From contig JAUWLU010000009.1 in the NCBI GenBank assembly GCA_030613545.1, positions 1-34,336 of the forward strand: a DNA stretch of 34,336 nt, written 5' to 3'. The DNA comes from Desulfuromonadales bacterium. Lineage in GTDB: Bacteria; Desulfobacterota; Desulfuromonadia; Desulfuromonadales; Syntrophotaleaceae. Positions 32,826-34,336 of the stretch are shown piece by piece (the stretch's first letter is position 1; every line of letters begins with the position of its first letter). The translations under genes and the position numbers were made by a program. The notes under the pieces were generated by a model, which was not told where the DNA came from, made no database searches, and saw nothing but the letters and a program-made list of their open reading frames with translations.

Positions 32826-34284
32826 AGCGATCGAGAATCCGCTCGATAATATTGGTCGTGGAGCGGCCGTCCACCAGGTCGATCAGCGCCACCCGGCCGC
32901 CGTAGCTTTCCACCAGATCTCGGCCAACCACCGTCTCAGGCGTGTAATCGCCGCCCTTGACCAGAATATCGGGCCGCAACATGCCGATCAGCTCCAGGGG
33001 CGTGTCTTCATCGAAGATCACCAGGTAGTCGATACAGGTCAACGCGGCCAGGATATGTGCCCGCTCCTGTTCGCCGATCAACGGACGGTTGGGGCCCTTG
33101 AGGCGGCGAATCGAGGCGTCCGAATTGAGTCCCAATACCAACAGATCGCCCTGTCGCCGAGCCTGCTGCAGATACTTGACATGGCCGACATGGAGCAGAT
33201 CGAAGCAGCCATTGGTAAACACGATGGTCTTGCCCCGTTGCCGTTCCGTTTCGAGAATTTGCTGCAACCGTTCGCGACGCTTGATCTTGGCATCCCCTTC
33301 GAGGAACTGATGGGAAAAAACTTCGCGAATCTCGTCGACACTGACCGTCGAGGTACCGACCTTGCTGACCGCAATGCCGGCCGCCAGGTTGGCCATGCGC
33401 GCGGCATCCTCGATGGGCAATCCGCAGGCCAGGCCAACCCCGATCAGTGACAGCACCGTGTCGCCGGCGCCGGTCACGTCGTACACCTCTTGCGCTTCCG
33501 TCGGTAAATGCACCTCTTGACCGTCCTGAAAAAAGATGCTGATCCCTTCTTCGCTGCGGGGCACCACCAGGGTTTCCAGTTCCAGATTCTTCAACAGGGC
33601 CTGGCCTGCCTGACGCAGGCTGGCCTGATCTGTGATGGCCACCCGAGAGGCCACTTCGGTCTCCCTGCGATTGGGGGTCAGCAGGGTCGCACCACGATAC
33701 TTCCGGTAATCGCTGCCCTTGGGATCGATAACCACCGGCAGTCCCTGCTCCTTGCCGATACGAATGATCTGCTGCAGCAACCCTTCGGTCAGCACCCCTT
33801 TGAGGTAATCCGAAATCAGAATCACATCGAACCGGGCCGCCTGCTCTCTGACATAAGCGGCCAGCGCCTGCTCCTGCTCGGCGGAGATCGGCTCCCGGCT
33901 CTCCCGGTCAAAGCGCATCATCTGCTGATGGCTGGCCAGAATACGGGTTTTGCGGCTGGTCTTGCGCTGCGGATCAAACAGCAGCCCGGTCGTGTCGACC
34001 TGAATTTTTTCCAGCATGCTGCGCACCAGGTCGCCATCCTGGCCGTTGCCGAGCACGCTGGCGACATGAACCCGGCAACCGAGGGTTACCAGATTGTTGA
34101 TCACGTTGCCGGCACCGCCCAGGCGCAAATCTTCGCTGGTAATATCGACTACCTGGACAGGCGCCTCGGGGCTGATGCGCTCGGTCTTGCCCCACAGATA
34201 TTCATCAAGCATCAGAGCGCCGACCACCAACGCCCGCACGGCGCCGATTCGGGCGAGAAACTGCTCCACTTCGCTACGATTCAT
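32812..34284 (-). CDS. hldE: Bifunctional heptose kinase / adenylyltransferase HldE
   Basis: A 490-residue fusion making ADP-heptose for LPS core. Residues 1 to about 320 are a PfkB-type kinase (ALMLDEYLWGKTERISPEAPVQVV, LGGAGNVINNL, ISDYLKGVLT, and the catalytic DVTGAGDT). About 345-490 is a nucleotidyltransferase with FTNGCFDLLHVGHVKYLQQAR, LGLNSDASIRRLKGPNRP and the C-terminal VALIDLVDGRSTTNIIERI. Full length for the family. It phosphorylates heptose 7-phosphate at C1, GmhB removes the 7-phosphate, and the second domain adds AMP. GGA lies 9 bases before the ATG. Only 52 bases of leader are within the window. Confidence 0.96.
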   Translation of the reverse strand: MNRSEVEQFLARIGAVRALVVGALMLDEYLWGKTERISPEAPVQVVDITSEDLRLGGAGNVINNLVTLGCRVHVASVLGNGQDGDLVRSMLEKIQVDTTGLLFDPQRKTSRKTRILASHQQMMRFDRESREPISAEQEQALAAYVREQAARFDVILISDYLKGVLTEGLLQQIIRIGKEQGLPVVIDPKGSDYRKYRGATLLTPNRRETEVASRVAITDQASLRQAGQALLKNLELETLVVPRSEEGISIFFQDGQEVHLPTEAQEVYDVTGAGDTVLSLIGVGLACGLPIEDAARMANLAAGIAVSKVGTSTVSVDEIREVFSHQFLEGDAKIKRRERLQQILETERQRGKTIVFTNGCFDLLHVGHVKYLQQARRQGDLLVLGLNSDASIRRLKGPNRPLIGEQERAHILAALTCIDYLVIFDEDTPLELIGMLRPDILVKGGDYTPETVVGRDLVESYGGRVALIDLVDGRSTTNIIERILDRYEQD

Positions 34285-34336
34285 TGGGTTTATTCCATTC
34301 CGCTTTACAATCTGAATTGGTTTTCAATCACTCCGT

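Overview
The window reads as a chromosomal core segment of a deltaproteobacterium of the Desulfuromonadales type (Geobacter / Pelobacter / Desulfuromonas relatives). The basis is gene content and order: mutL-miaA-hfq, M50 protease-scpA-scpB-rluB, yicC-gmk-rpoZ-rel-ridA, gmhB/hldE heptose genes (a Gram-negative LPS maker), a multidomain DHH-CBS-poly(A) polymerase, a PxxKW cysteine-rich protein, and a TPR protein paired with an ExeA-like ATPase. This is inference from families; no rRNA or species marker is present. Nearly all the DNA is coding, and I saw no tRNA, rRNA, CRISPR array, phage gene or transposase.

Layout. 1-5.7 kb (minus strand): ferritin-like protein, AsmA-family protein, EVE-domain protein, phosphohexomutase. 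5.8-6.6 kb: two divergent small cysteine-rich genes, one with a very good promoter and terminator. 6.6-11.2 kb (minus): TPR protein, pgsA-like phosphatidyltransferase, hfq, miaA, mutL. 11.2-14.4 kb (minus): a TPR / ExeA-like ATPase pair bounded by its own promoter and terminator. 14.6-22.8 kb (minus): rluB, scpB, scpA, M50 protease, DHH-CBS-poly(A) polymerase fusion, pyrD, pyrK, rimI, probably read from a promoter near 22.97 kb. 23.0-27.1 kb (plus): purM, purN, a DUF523 protein, a GDI/FAD-like Rossmann protein, rpmB. 27.2-34.3 kb (minus): ridA, rel, rpoZ, gmk, yicC, gmhB, hldE.

The most notable feature is a family of six copies of one 150-bp element (26-175, 3996-4145, 15281-15430, 17574-17723, 29998-30146, 32079-32228). 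It has 19-bp imperfect terminal inverted repeats (16 of 19 bases matching), and five of six copies are flanked by perfect 6-7-bp direct repeats that differ from copy to copy; the sixth pair is imperfect. That is the signature of a transposed, non-autonomous MITE-like element. All copies sit between genes, but two abut start codons (EVE gene, rluB) and one supplies part of the rpoZ stop codon. Four copies are open for 50 codons in one frame, so they probably give rise to spurious small-protein annotations. A second, unrelated long palindrome lies between purM and purN.

The second notable point is the Rel protein: its (p)ppGpp synthetase site looks intact and carries the RFKD motif of bifunctional enzymes, but the hydrolase HDxxED motif reads IDIVDQ. 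Degradation of (p)ppGpp by this copy is therefore doubtful.
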